The notes below the pieces were generated by a model that worked only from the letters and a program-made list of their open reading frames with translations, had not been told where the DNA came from and did not search any database. 64,000 nucleotides of DNA, from positions 1,271,483 to 1,335,482 of the forward strand of contig WFMF01000003.1 in the NCBI GenBank assembly GCA_011033025.1, in the 5' to 3' direction. This document shows, piece by piece, positions 22,855-35,229 of the stretch (its first letter is position 1; each line of letters begins with the position of its first letter). Position numbers and translations under genes: made by a program. The stretch is from Beroe forskalii. Its lineage: Eukaryota; Ctenophora; Nuda; Beroida; Beroidae.

Positions 22855-23907
22855 ATTATGTAATAATATTTAATTAGATAATTGAATAATGAGGTTATTT
22901 AATGATGATTGGCGGTAATTCTTCGGTTGCCCAGATGTACTTCAGTAATTGTGCTTTGTTACGCGGTTAGGTTTTGTGATATATAAGGATTTCAACGAAT
23001 TTGGGACTGTTTTAACTTTTTAATAACGGGATACTTATACTCTTATAGTTATTAAATTGGTAATCGTTATTAAATGTACAGAATGTATGTCTGATTCATG
23101 GCGACCATATTTTCCCAGTTGCATAGACCACAAATTCAGAGGGGTTGTTTTGAAATTAAGACTTATGTACTATCCATACCCAATACTCCACCCAACACAA
23201 TGTTTTTGATGCAGTTATTGATAATATATTTATTAATTCGTATAAAACCGATTACTATGTATGGATGATTGCTTTGATGTGTATATACTTACGTTTACTG
23301 CTTCTAAATTTAGATTTTCGTCGTTTTATTCTTGACCAATGTTTAAAGTTAATTTGCGTAGTTCAAATGACGTTTATTTTGTTTAAAATCGCAAGTTCTA
23401 AGCACCTGTTCCAGACACAATCCTCTTTTATTGAAAAGTTATCTAATTTTGATAAAATAATAAACCCAAAAGTTCACACCTCTGCTATAAAGCTTTACAC
23501 TACAAGAGGCACCGATGAATGATGCTAATGTGCAATGTTTCCTTCATTTCTTTGTGTAATGTCTGCGGTGTTTCTTTTCATTTTTGTCAAATAACTTCGT
23601 TGAGTACTTGTACTATAAGCCTTCTGTTTTGTTTTGCTGGTTATTACGCTCCTTATTGTGGAATTCATAATAGCAAAGCAGCAAGGTATTATAAATTTTA
23701 CAAACGTACTTAAGTTTATTTGTAAAATATGATTAGGTACATTTTGATGCTTTTTATAATATCAGTTTCTTCTCGAAATGGGCTCAGTTATATGTTTGTG
23801 TAATTTCAGAACTTTGATTTACTATCCAATTGTTAATATTTACCTAACCTCTCTTTCTTTCCCTAGCTTTTCTATTGACCTAACCAGTAACCTCTTTCAT
23901 TCCATAG

Positions 23908-24445
23908 CTATAAGACGCCGTATGGGTTTTTACTTCCAGTATTTTCAACGAAGCCCGTGGATGGCCAATAGGAACAGTGTAAGTTTAAATGTATTTTTTA
24001 CTGAAACCAGATTGCTTGAAAAAGCTCGTAGAATTTGTCTTCGTGATTCATTGAAGGAATAATTGCTTAATTGGTCTGAACCGAATAGAATTTTGATTCT
24101 AAAACGTTAATTCTAAACTGATCACATACTCTTGAAAACTGTACAACTCTAAACATAGATTCCCTAAGTTATAAAACCATTTAAAATGGTTTGAAAGCTC
24201 TTGATTTTAAAAACTTCTCGTTTTCAAATTAACTTCCTAAGGTTTGAAATATATCTCATGTTTTATCCCAGGAGTTTTCTGTTGATGAGAGATTCGATAG
24301 CATCCGACCCCAACATGCGGTTATGAACCCCATTCCTCCTGAGCCCCCTCAAAGACGTATCTGTTCCATCAGTGACTCCTGCAGACTAAGTGTCAAGCGA
24401 GGTAGCGATGGAAACATATGGGAAATTACAGGAATTTTTAATTGA
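23908..24445 (+). CDS. Unrecognised two-exon small gene, 76 residues
   Basis: I do not recognise this protein. Exon 1 (23908-23978) follows TTCCATAG; its ATG is at 23922 and it ends at a perfect GTAAGT. Exon 2 (24272-24445) follows TTTATCCCAG and continues in frame to TGA. The product starts MGFYFQYFQRSPWMANRNS, then has an acidic part, a proline stretch (NPIPPEPPQ) and RRICSIS, a possible basophilic kinase site. The frame upstream of the ATG is also open back to the acceptor, so this could be the end of a larger gene. Confidence 0.42.
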
Positions 24446-24681
24446 TTTCTACAATATTTGATGTACCTATGATGTACCTATTATATTATTAAAAAGTTAG
24501 AAATTGTCATTATTATATCTCCGATTTTCATACCATAACTGCATTTTTAACCACTACATTTTGTCTATGTGCTATGAATCCATCAAATCATCACACGCTA
24601 TCGCATCAACTAAGAGTGAAGCAGTGTTTTTGCTAGAGTGAAACAGTGTCTACTCTGGCGTCATAACCCTTGTCATAGTGT

Positions 24682-24784
24682 GCTGGTGTCAAATTTAATA
24701 ATTGGTGTCAGAGTTGGTGTCAGAGTAAACTGGTGTCACAGTAAACTGGTGTCACAAACTGGTGTCACAGTAAACTGGTTTCAG
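24682..24784. repeat. AACTGGTGTCA minisatellite
   Basis: Six to seven imperfect copies of a 15-17 bp unit with the core ACTGGTGTCA. Related clusters occur in a GOLGA2 intron (about 3449-3547) and a TOPBP1 intron (55761-55905). Confidence 0.8.
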
Positions 24785-25796
24785 TCTTCAGAGCTGTGGA
24801 GTTCCAGAGAATACTGGTGAAGAGAAATTTTCTGACCAGTGCACATTGCGAATAGTAAAATGCCGAATAATTATTCGTGTATACGATATTATTTTTGATA
24901 ACGGGAGAGATATTTATACGTTTTATGTACGGCAGTTTTAGATATTCATCACTTTTTTAAAAATTAAAATTTTGCAGGAATAATCATTGAAATATGGACT
25001 TGTCAAATATTTAAGACGTGACATACACGCGTACGCCGAGTTCTACACGTATGTGTTATAGTCATAGTTTGATTTCTCAGAAATGGGCAATTTAAAGACG
25101 GCTCAACAGTCGTTACCCTACAGCAGGCGGCTTGCTTGCCGTCAAAGCGAGACTTTGAGCTGTTTCATTCTGTCGTATGATGGCCTTGTTCCACTTTACA
25201 ATATTATATATCTTGTTCGATATGTATGTAACGTGCGCCTTAAGGAGGCACTGGGTTCCGTGGTAAGACCGCTTACAGCACTGAGGGGTAACGACCACAT
25301 TTGGCGGAATATGTTGCGAAGCCAAGAGACTGTGCAGCAGAGGACAGATATCTTGTTCAATATATTACTATCCTGAATTCCTGAAACACAAGTCAAATTT
25401 TCAGAAGATATTTCGCAAATATTTACTGTGCTCTATTATGCATTTTGATTTACGAAATTATAACTTAAATTACGGACTGATTTAATACAAAATTCCTTCC
25501 TGGCTACTACTTCTTTCTGTTTTCCGAGATACAAAACAATAGAGGTAGATTGGAGAATGACTGAGTGCTCACTGTTCAGCTTTCTTCTTGACTTCTTGAT
25601 GTGCGTGGTCAGTTGTCAATGCTACTGAACAAACCCCTCATTAACAGCTCAGAAAGTCAGATTTCAGGGTTCGTCACCGAATTCCTCTCTCTAAACTCCT
25701 CAAGATTCTCCTTAGAGGTCGTCACGTACTTCCCTCTCTCTTAAGATTCTACCAGGGTCGCCAGTCACCGGACGCCAAATTAACGCTAACTCGGCA

Positions 25797-25900
25797 CTTC
25801 TGGGGGAGTGTTTGCTTGGCACTTCAGAGAAGCACTTCCAAGGAAACACTTCAGGAGAGCACTTCAGAAGTTGTGGAGAGCACTTCAGAGAGCACTTCTT
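25797..25900. repeat. GCACTTC-rich short repeat
   Basis: Seven or more copies of GCACTTCAGA-like units with variable spacing, for example GGAGAGCACTTCAGA. No coding role is visible. Confidence 0.7.
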
Positions 25901-27672
25901 ACAATTAGGATTTTCAACAGCCCCTGTTATCGTCACGTATACGCCAGGGTATCACTATTCTCTAGGTACAGTCAATAGCTTCACCTATTTTACAGCGCAC
26001 ATCACGCTACATGTCTGTACTTATCTATATATATGTATATAGTGCTGTTGGCCTCTTAATGTAGACAGTCGAGTCTCTTCAGTATAAAGACAGGGGAGCC
26101 CGGTCCGAGTCCAAGAGAAGGACCTTCAGTGTATGTAGACATAGAACTCAGTACTCTCTGTCTCTTGATTTAGTGTCTGTCTTGTAGACACCTGTGCAGT
26201 GTGCATGCTTTTGGCAGTTTGTGGTTTGCTGAATCGAATTCATGATAGAAGATGGTATTGGACTAGCACGAATCAGCCGTGCAAGGACTGTAACTTTTTC
26301 AAATAGTCAAATCATTGTGCTTGCATTCTTTCGAATGTTACATTTTGGTAAAACTGGTCTAATAAACGTGACCTGTCCTCGATTCTGAAAATTAATCAGT
26401 TGAATTTTTGACAGGTTGCACTTTACAGGCTGCAATGAGAGTCGTTTTAATTTTAATTCTAATCTTTAGAATGCTTCGCATACGTTCGTTTTTATAAATA
26501 TTTTTGTTGATGTATATTTTTACACTGCTTGATGTGATGAAAACTAAAATTTTAACAAAAACAACAGCGAATTGTGCCAATAATTTTCAGATTTTCTACC
26601 TTTGATGTTTTCTTAATTCATTATAATCATATGTTTTAAACCCTTAAAGAATTTAATAAATTTAAATTATTAAGTTTTATATGTTTGCAGTAAATATAGA
26701 AAAGAATTTCCACCTTGCCCTCTACACTTCCTCTATTGAACTGTGTACTCTGGATAGTCTAAATATACCAGACCTGCATGCCGTGCAAAAATGTGCCCTT
26801 ATTTGCTTCACAAGTCTAGAATTTATTATATTCTAGATGGAATCCTCGACTCTGTGATACTAATTTGGTAAATCTTCCCGTTGAAATTATATTTGCTTAA
26901 AATTTAAGATTTGTTTTTAACAAAACTTTCCTATCATTGATCTCTACTGCCCACATATATTCTTATGTTGCGTTTGGTTGTGAAAAATGGGCGTTTTAAC
27001 AGCCTCAACTCACCATTCAAACCTCTGATAATGACGTCACTCTTGATCCGCCCATTGCCTATTCTTCAGATCTTACTGAGTACGGCGGAAACTTTGTTTT
27101 CCCTCCCATGAGGTCCTTGTGATGTGTTTGAGAGTTGTGAAGGGGTGCCGCCAAAGATAACAAACTGGAAGTTGTGTTAAATTTGTTCCTTTCTTTTCTC
27201 CAATTCAAGATATAACACTGGAAGTTGTGTTCCTTTATTTACATGCTCAGTCGAACTCTCTTCATTTCCGTCTGAATAGTGAATATCATTGAACTTGGCA
27301 CCTGGCCATGATGGTTTTTACTTCTTTTTGTAAGATAACAGTGTCTACGCTCCGTTTAAGATCGCTGTTGGGGGTCAGATTAAACTCTCTTAAACACGAC
27401 ATGTGTTATTTTCCGAGCACTGAAATAAGACTAAAAAGGTGCCCAAGATGACCAATTCAATCTAGTACACACGCGCATAATGTTGTTAAGTTTTAAACTT
27501 ACTTGTTAACAACACTTCTGTAAATATTACAATAAAATTTGAGTGCCATGTAACAGACTAACAGAGCCGTTATTTGAAGGTAATGTTGCCATAGGTTGGC
27601 TAGCCCCTTCATATTATGGTGAATTGTGCGTTTTCTTGCTCCTAATATGCAGTGATTGGATCTCTCGAAGTA

Positions 27673-28357
27673 CCTTATTGTAGGAAATTAAGCACTCAGA
27701 AAATTAAGCACTAATGCCTCGAAAAGGGCTAAATTTCATGGTGCTTAGTGACATGTTGGCTTAATTTTTTATGCCTTTATTTTCAAATTATTTTAAGATT
27801 TTTCAACGTCGAAAAATGTTCGATATTTTGCTATACTATGTACAGTAGTAATTAATTTAGAACAATGGGTCAATGGAAGTTCAGAATCTAAATAATAATT
27901 TAATGATGAATTGAAAATAATGGAATAATCAAACATCCTTGTCGTAAGCCTCCTTCTCCACGTCTTCACCTTCCACAAATTTTTGGTTCTACATCCTTCA
28001 AGTCATCGTTATCAACTTGATTCCTGTCCACAGAATATCAAAAACTTAGCCTTTTCTTCAACTGATCGGTCAAGTTTGACCTGACTCTTGATCTACAGCC
28101 CTCTTTGTGTGATTGATTGGTGACCAGAACTGTTCTTCAGTCAGAACTTAAATCTGTTTTATGTAACAGATGCACATTAAAAATTGCGTATCATTCGAAA
28201 AATTTTGAAAAATTTGAACTAAGCCTACATGTAATTTGGCATACATGCAATCAAGCTTACATGCAATTAAGCACCAGATGTCTCAAAAGGGCTAATTTCA
28301 TGGTGCTTAATGACATGTAGGCTTAATTTTTTGAGTGCTTAATTTCCTACAATAAGG
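27673..28357. mobile_element. 685-bp mariner-like MITE with TA target site
   Basis: Both ends carry CCTTATTGTAGGAAATTAAG as inverted repeats, bordered by TA on each side, the target site of Tc1/mariner elements. A subterminal block (AAAAGGGCT, then TTTCATGGTGCTTA) also recurs at each end, so the repeats extend over about 100 bp. There is no transposase frame. A one-ended copy lies at 58927-59027. Confidence 0.82.
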
Positions 28358-29694
28358 TAGTTATCAAATCTTCAGGTGATGTTAATATTGCCGATTGTTC
28401 ACGTCAGAAATATACTCCATGCATTCCAAGAAAGCAGCAATATTCAGTAATTGAACAAACCACAATGTCTCCGACTGGATGAGTGGATTAGATAGCGCTA
28501 TAGTGGTACATGGTGATATAGTAATGAAACATCATATGAGATTAGACTCGCTCTATATCAGATGATCTGCGTATTGTAATCAGTTGATGAAACGCACGTT
28601 GGGGATCTTTTGTCGATGATAAGGTATTCATCAGTTGACAGTGTGATATTTTATTGATCCCTTGAAGAGGTATGAAGTTTGTGAATGAATTTCAACCTTT
28701 TGTCTTTGAATTTCTTTACATTTCATTTTGAAATTAATCTGAACTACTGTCTTGTGACTATCTTGGCACTGTGTGATATCTTTAATCTTTATCATTCTGA
28801 TTTCAAATAGAACTATTGCCAAGTGACAAGTCATGAGCTTTAATGTTGGATGGGAGTGGCGCCTGGTAATTTATCCTATTCAGCGATGATACTAAAATAG
28901 AACTGCAATTTCATGTCGCAGTTCAGATGTATCGGGCATATCTTTATACCAGATGTCTAAATGGAGTTTTGATTTATTTGTTTCTTCTCCAATACGCAAA
29001 GTGGAATTATTTTCTTGTCAGAGTATGTACTTTGATTAATTATTGCGTCGTGAACAAAAGAATAGATTATTCAGAATCAAGTCATTATGATGGTTTAATT
29101 AAATTAAACCATCATAAATTAAATTAATTTAGAACATCAATGACGTTAATTGACCTATTTCTATTCCGCAGTATATAGCAAAATCGTTTAGTAGACGATA
29201 ATTAGGTGATTAATATCTGATAATCACATAGTGAATAATAAATAATAAATAGCTTGGGTATTTTCGTTAATTAATTTTAGCATAATTGTTAATAATACTC
29301 ATATCAGTGCTTTCACTGTGGCAGTTCATGATTGCATTTGGTCACGTTTGGCAATTTGACATTATAACAAGTAAGGTACGTATCGTATTTAAACTGAGTC
29401 ACCAATTCGCCGGTAGGATGGAAGTTTGATCACCCAGGAGGCAACAAGGCGGATAGAAGGTGCCTTTGTTTTGACATTTAATTTTCGCTAAATGCTCCTG
29501 GCACCAACTTATATTGCGAAATAAATTAGTGTACTTTGATGTGTAACCTTATAAGATTGTAATTATCCTATTGCACGGAAAAATGGAGAATTTCCTTTTT
29601 ATTGTGCATGAAATGATGAAAATGAAGCAGTGAAACTCCGCCAGGAGGCGAGACAATTACTTTGCTAATAATGTTACTCGAGAAAGATGTCGTA

Positions 29695-30093
29695 CAATTC
29701 GTCACCTACAAGCTAAAAGGTCTTATGTGTATGTTTGTACTTTTGAGATATCGACTTTTGAACAAAAATCAGCAAAATGCCTTAAGTTAACTTAAGACCT
29801 TTATGCTTTTTATTGATGATTTCCGTACTCTATAACATGTTAACATATGACAAAAGGTCTTATGTTGATGTAAGTCCTTTCTGTTTTCGGAATAGGCCCA
29901 GTAAAATATCGCAAAAGGTTTTAAGCCAATTTAAGTCCTTTTAGATAAAAGTGAATAAATTGGAATTAAACGGTGATAGAAGTACAAAGATCGTTTGAGG
30001 AGGTCCGACTGAGCCCTCGGAAGGTACTCCTGCAGAGATCTAGAAAAGGTCTTAAGTGCACTTAAGACCTTCTAGCTTGTAGGTGACGAATTG
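29695..30093. mobile_element. 399-bp inverted-repeat element built from small palindromes
   Basis: The ends are inverted repeats of about 35 bp (CAATTCGTCACCTACAAGCT). Inside and at the ends are short palindromes with the arms AAAGGTCTTAAGT and ACTTAAGACCTT, at about 29717, 29785, 29853, 29911 and 30042. It has no coding capacity. Confidence 0.78.
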
Positions 30094-30550
30094 GAGTTTA
30101 TACTTTTATATGACTTGCTGCATAGCTTATACTCCAATTAATCTTACGACTTGCCCGGTGCTCGGTTGATGTTACTCCTTGAATAATACTACAAAGTTCG
30201 ATTATAATCTTACGTTTGTAATTAATCTTAAATATAGGATGTTTCTTCAGGTGTATTGTCTCTCCAAATTATTCCATCCCTGGGCGTTGCAAGACATTGT
30301 AATCCAGCATTTCCATGCCCATCCTTTGTTTTCCAATCTACCGAGGCGTTACGCATTGTTCTGTTTCAACCAGTCGTTCACTAAGCTTCTCTGGACGTTT
30401 CATAGTTGGTGTATGAGCTGAACTTATAAAGATGTTTATGTCAATGGCATAGGAACCATGATTTTCTTTCCTAAGGCTAGATAATTGGAGATGATTTGAC
30501 CATCTTACATTTTTACCGTTTGATCCATGTATTTAACAATGCGCCTACTT

Positions 30551-30806
30551 TACAATGTATTTTACAGTGTATCTAGCCTTGTACTTCGATACAAAATGTA
30601 TTTCAAAATGTATTTTGGCACAATATACTTTACCATAATGTATTCTGGCACAATGTATTTTGGCACAATGTACTTTACCAAAATGTATTTCGGCACAATG
30701 CCACAATGTATTTCGGCACAATGTATTTTAGTGCAATGTATTTTGGCTCAATGTATTTTGTCGCAGTGTATTTTGGTGCAATATATTTCAGCACAATGTA
30801 TTTAAT
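30551..30806. repeat. 15-bp minisatellite (TGTATTTTGGCACAA)
   Basis: About 16 degenerate copies of a 15-bp unit. Because 15 is a multiple of three, it creates a spurious long open frame on the + strand, which I do not call a gene. Confidence 0.85.
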
Positions 30807-33800
30807 AACTTTGTATTTTGCTTGCTTTCCAGTGAACGTGTGTTTCACAGTTCTGATCTAATAATAGAATATTATTATCTTATTATGTTAAAACTTATCC
30901 TGCATAATATAATGTTATATTAGGAAGCCTTAAAAATGTTTTATGTTAGTACTACAAACTCTATTTTCGGGAAATAAAGACTACTATCACAAGTTATAAC
31001 AAGACTGCTATCACAAGTTATAGCAGCTCAGATTTGAAATTTATTTCTGAAAGAAATAAGTTCAAATCTGAGTTTTGGATAAATAATATTGAACTGGAAT
31101 ATTGAACTGTTTAATTTGCGGCTGAAATATTACAAATTTTCTGCATTATGTCATAGCCGAATATAAAATACTGTAACACTTTCTATCCGGTTTTTATTGA
31201 CCTTCCCTACTGCTCCAATGACACTACTTTTCTATTATGTTACATCACCGCTGACCAATATCAACATGGCACCGCTGACCATCGACGAATAAAATTGCAG
31301 CAGAAATTGCCCCTTCTGAAGTTTCGAGAGAGGCGATAAGGAAATCGTAGCATGAACTACAATGTAAATTGTAATTCTGTATCGCAAACATATTACTGTA
31401 GAAAATATATTGAAAACTTTAGAAACTATTGAAATATATTGAAAATTTCGGCCATGTAGAACCCACGAGAACCTTCCCCAGATAAAATTTCGTTACCGAG
31501 AATTATTTATCTAGACTCGATAGTCTCGGAGTAATTAGATGATAAAAGGTAAGTGGGTAAGTGATGTGTATTTTTAAATAATACTACTAAGTCCGCTTGA
31601 GTGCGTACTTAAACACAAGCTTTTATCGTAGTGCATGCGCTCGTAAATATTATATTCGTTTAGGGTCAATTATTAGTTGCTTTGTAGTTTTATTCTGATC
31701 AGTGACCATTTTGATATAAAAATTTGCTGGTCTTGGCATATATTTTCTTCACAATCTCCTAAGTTTATATTGGTATGAAGCAAAGTTAATCATCTTCAGA
31801 GCAACTGAAGAGCAATACTTGGTAATACACCTACTAGGTATTAAGTTCTGGTTAGTTACCGGTCAGTTATTGGTCGGTTAATGGTTATCGGTACCTCAGC
31901 GGTTGATTTAGTTGGAAGGTTAATGAAATGGTTAACTTAATGATAGGTTGATGGAAATGTGCGTCACTGTCGAGCGATATCCTAATTTGTTAATGCAGAA
32001 AGTCAGCCTTTACTTATCACTTATGTGAAAATTCTGCTTTTATCGGATTTTAGTACTCATAATTATTATTTTTATTTTCACGATGAAAAGTTAGTGCTTT
32101 TAGTGGTACAGCTTCAGAACTTCTTCTATTTACGGCTCAAACGAAGAATATTATGTTCCACATCATCAGTTTATCATTCTAAACCTTGATAATGACGTTA
32201 CTCTCAACGACCTATATTGCAAATGCTCGCTGGTCGGTCTTTGTCATCTTTGCTGTGCCTTCAGAAGGCGTAGCGTTCCTATAGACTTATAGCTCTGGCA
32301 TTTGCTCATATGTCTTGTGTCTGCGTTTATTCGATGGTTTTTCCCGGAAGAATATCGACCTAAATTGTTTGGGATTGTCTACTAGGCTAGGCAAATTGCC
32401 TGGAAGTGGTTAACTGGCACCCAACTTAACCATGTCGTTGCTTTACCTGTTTTTACCGGAAAAGGTATTTTTAAAATACTGTAAGGTTCCTCGCTAGGAC
32501 TTGTAAATATACGATCTGATATATCAGTTATCGTAAATATTCGTGAAATCGTGAAATATCGTATATTTGGAAGGTACTGAACTACCGCAGTATTTCCAAA
32601 ACTTTACCGGCATTTCGGGCGTGCTCTACATGTGACGAAAGATTTATCGTTCAGGACTTCAGGTTTCGGGCATTCTTAACGTTTGCATACCTTGCATTTT
32701 GAACTTGAGCTTGCTTGCAGCTGATGTGGTACCAATTTCTCAGGAAATTTTCGTGTAGGTAACGTAGCACTTTGATCATTAGTCTAGAAAATATTTTGGT
32801 TTGAAGTGAAGTAGACAGGAAGAATGCCCGACATTAATATTGCAATTAAATTTTGTACGGTCAGGTACTGCCAAATTCTTGTTTATTAATCACACTCCGC
32901 AGTGCTGAAGGCTGGAGCGTTTGATCTTTTTTCTGTGAAGTTTTGATTGAGGTTGTTTTGACAGAAAATAATTATTTTTTCCTGGCAACTCTGCGAATTT
33001 CTCAAAGTCTAGACTCGTCTTTGAATGAATTACAATAACATGAACATTCCAAAATACAGAAGAACTCCTTCCAACATTTTGATCTGTAATTCTCATGTAT
33101 TTCCAATTCCTACATTTCTAGGACTGATCAACTCAAGTTGTAACTCCCAGGAGTCTGCAAAGATCGTATAAATTTCTGCATATGACAGAAATCGCAACAC
33201 ATTTTAACTTTTTGCGTTTTCCAATCCTGTGATTTGAAGTTGAAACTTTTAGGAGTTCCTATATCTGCAACTACCTACTCTTTTCATCGTTGTTTAGAAG
33301 CTTAGAAGTTAAGTCTAATATTATTATTAGCGATGCTGAGGGCGAATAAATATTCCATGTCATTTCTTTGCCCTTTAATTACGTCTGCACCACTTCCATC
33401 GAGCTTGGAGAATTTGCTTATAATTATAAAGTTATAGATTGTGTCTTGGAATTAGCTGATAATTATGGCTTCATTTTAAATGTTTGTAATTATAATTGTG
33501 TTCCACCCACGTACTGTACTACAAATTTAAGTATTTGTTATGTCGCTCTTTACTTGATGTTGTATAAATTACGCTTCATGTAGTATAAATTACGCTTTAT
33601 CCAAGGTTTACCAAGAATGATCAACTAAAAGTATATAATTACTTAATTAATTAGAAATGATCATTAAATTGTATTTTGATGATCACGTTAGGATCTAGGA
33701 TAATCCTAGTTCTTACCAAGCTCATCGGGAATTAATTCTAGAGAGCCTGTGTGTTATGTTTTCTTTTATCGTTAATAATGAATTGATTCATCATGACCTC

Positions 33801-34120
33801 TTACTATTCATTAAAGTCATTCTGGCTCATAAAATGTGGAACCTATCATCCATATAGACTACCAATCAGTAATTTACTAATCCTATTATGTTATATTTAT
33901 TACAATTATTCTCATCGATTTAATAACGACATAATTAGATAATTGAACGCTCGATTCGTCATTATATACTTTCAATTTGCTGCGTAGTTCGTACGTGATA
34001 CGACTGATATTGTGTTTATTTATCTGTTTATTTTCTGTTTATTTCTGCTCGTTTGAATAATTGAATGCTTGCTTTCTCTCATCTGACCCCCACTCCGCGT
34101 TAGCCAGCAGCTAACTCACC

Positions 34121-34258
34121 ATGTTCCTTATGAACTACATGAACGATCAGAGACAGCGAGTCACAGGAGGGGACAGAGGAAGAGGCGGAGGGGGAGGTGG
34201 AAGAGGCGACGATGGGAATCAGGAGTCACGATCCAATGCTGATCTCAGGAGAAGAAGC
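34121..34258 (+). CDS. Candidate first coding exon (Gly/Arg-rich)
   Basis: The ATG follows an in-frame stop and an acceptor-like GCGTTAG 17 bp upstream. The exon encodes 46 residues: MFLMNYMNDQ, then a Gly/Arg/Asp-rich stretch, ending NADLRRRS at a strong GTGAGT donor. It lies on the same strand as the RING-H2 exons 14 kb downstream and may be their 5' end. The link is unproven. Confidence 0.45.
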
Positions 34259-35171
34259 GTGAGTAGACGTGTTTTGTTATTTCTTGTAAAAATATTCTGA
34301 TAGATTCATCGTTCAGAATTCACATCATATTGCTGTCGTTGTGTAGAACACGTATGTATTAGTATTTAGTATAATATTCAACGTTTGGACTTTTGCTCTG
34401 ATCATGATCCAAAGGTTGGAGAATGGAGATCATGATCCTAAAGGTTGGACCTCTGCAATCTGCTGAGTGCTCGGATCATTATCCGAAAGGTACATCGAAG
34501 GGGCTGGTGCTACGTAGCACTGGATCATCTTAGTGTTGTCTAAGAGAGCAAGAGGTAATACATGCAGTGTGAAATGTGGACACTTCTATTGATGAAATTC
34601 GTCGTTTTTGCCTTTTGGTGCGATATATATTTTTGTAGTACTGCCAATTTTTTGACAAAACTTTGAAAGTTTTCATAGTTCTGCAATAAAATGAAGATTT
34701 GAGAGAGTTCACCTGTCATATGTCATGATCAAAACGTATATATCATTGACCTACATCATAATAATCGGAAATTCCGTCATTGTCATGGCCTGAAATGCTG
34801 TGTCTATGACATTGCACCGCTTATTTTGCCGTTCTTGGAGTCCGAGGTACCATATTTGTCATAATATTCTGCTCACTAATGAATTGGTTAAGTGGTAAGT
34901 ACAGCACACCCTGTCACTACAAACTCTGAGATGGATGGTACTCTGCGAGCCGGACACCACTCGGGGCGTTGCTTTCTGAAAAGTTGCGTTCATACGTCAT
35001 CGATTCGTTGCTTCAGAGCAATGGATATGACGTGGATTATGTGACCGCCTTTTCGGCAAAGTTTGATATATGAATTAATTTGGCATACTTGTCGATTTTG
35101 TAATATATACTGCCCTGAAATTTACTTTTCCGTCCGACCCTCGAACGAAGAAAGTTTGGTTTACGGATTTC

Positions 35172-35229
35172 GACATTTCGTTTTACCATTTTGCTGAGTT
35201 GACATTTCGTTTTACCATTTTGCTGAGTT
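35172..35229. repeat. 29-bp tandem duplication
   Basis: Two identical copies of a unit starting GACATTTCGTTTTACC and ending GCTGAGTT, at 35172-35200 and 35201-35229. Confidence 0.92.

Larger units (their letters stand above)
24446..34120. other. Gene-poor, AT-rich interval
   Basis: Nearly 10 kb show no exon I can support. The interval contains the GGTGTCA and CACTTC repeats, two inverted-repeat elements and a 15-bp minisatellite, listed separately. A 33-bp palindrome with 16-bp arms lies at 29085-29117 (TTATGATGGTTTAATT and its complement). Confidence 0.55.

Noticed and set aside
25083-25376. 97-codon + strand frame in the gene-poor interval
   Set aside because: No splice, homology or composition signal; overlapping frames of similar length exist on the other strand.
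26040-26220. TATAAAGA followed by G/C-rich sequence, resembling a promoter or an LTR boundary
   Set aside because: No terminal repeats, no primer-binding site and no retroelement frame nearby; I found no reverse transcriptase, integrase or capsid signal anywhere in the window.
30527-30805. 92-codon frame rich in MYF and GTMYFG repeats
   Set aside because: It is produced by the 15-bp minisatellite, whose period is a multiple of three.
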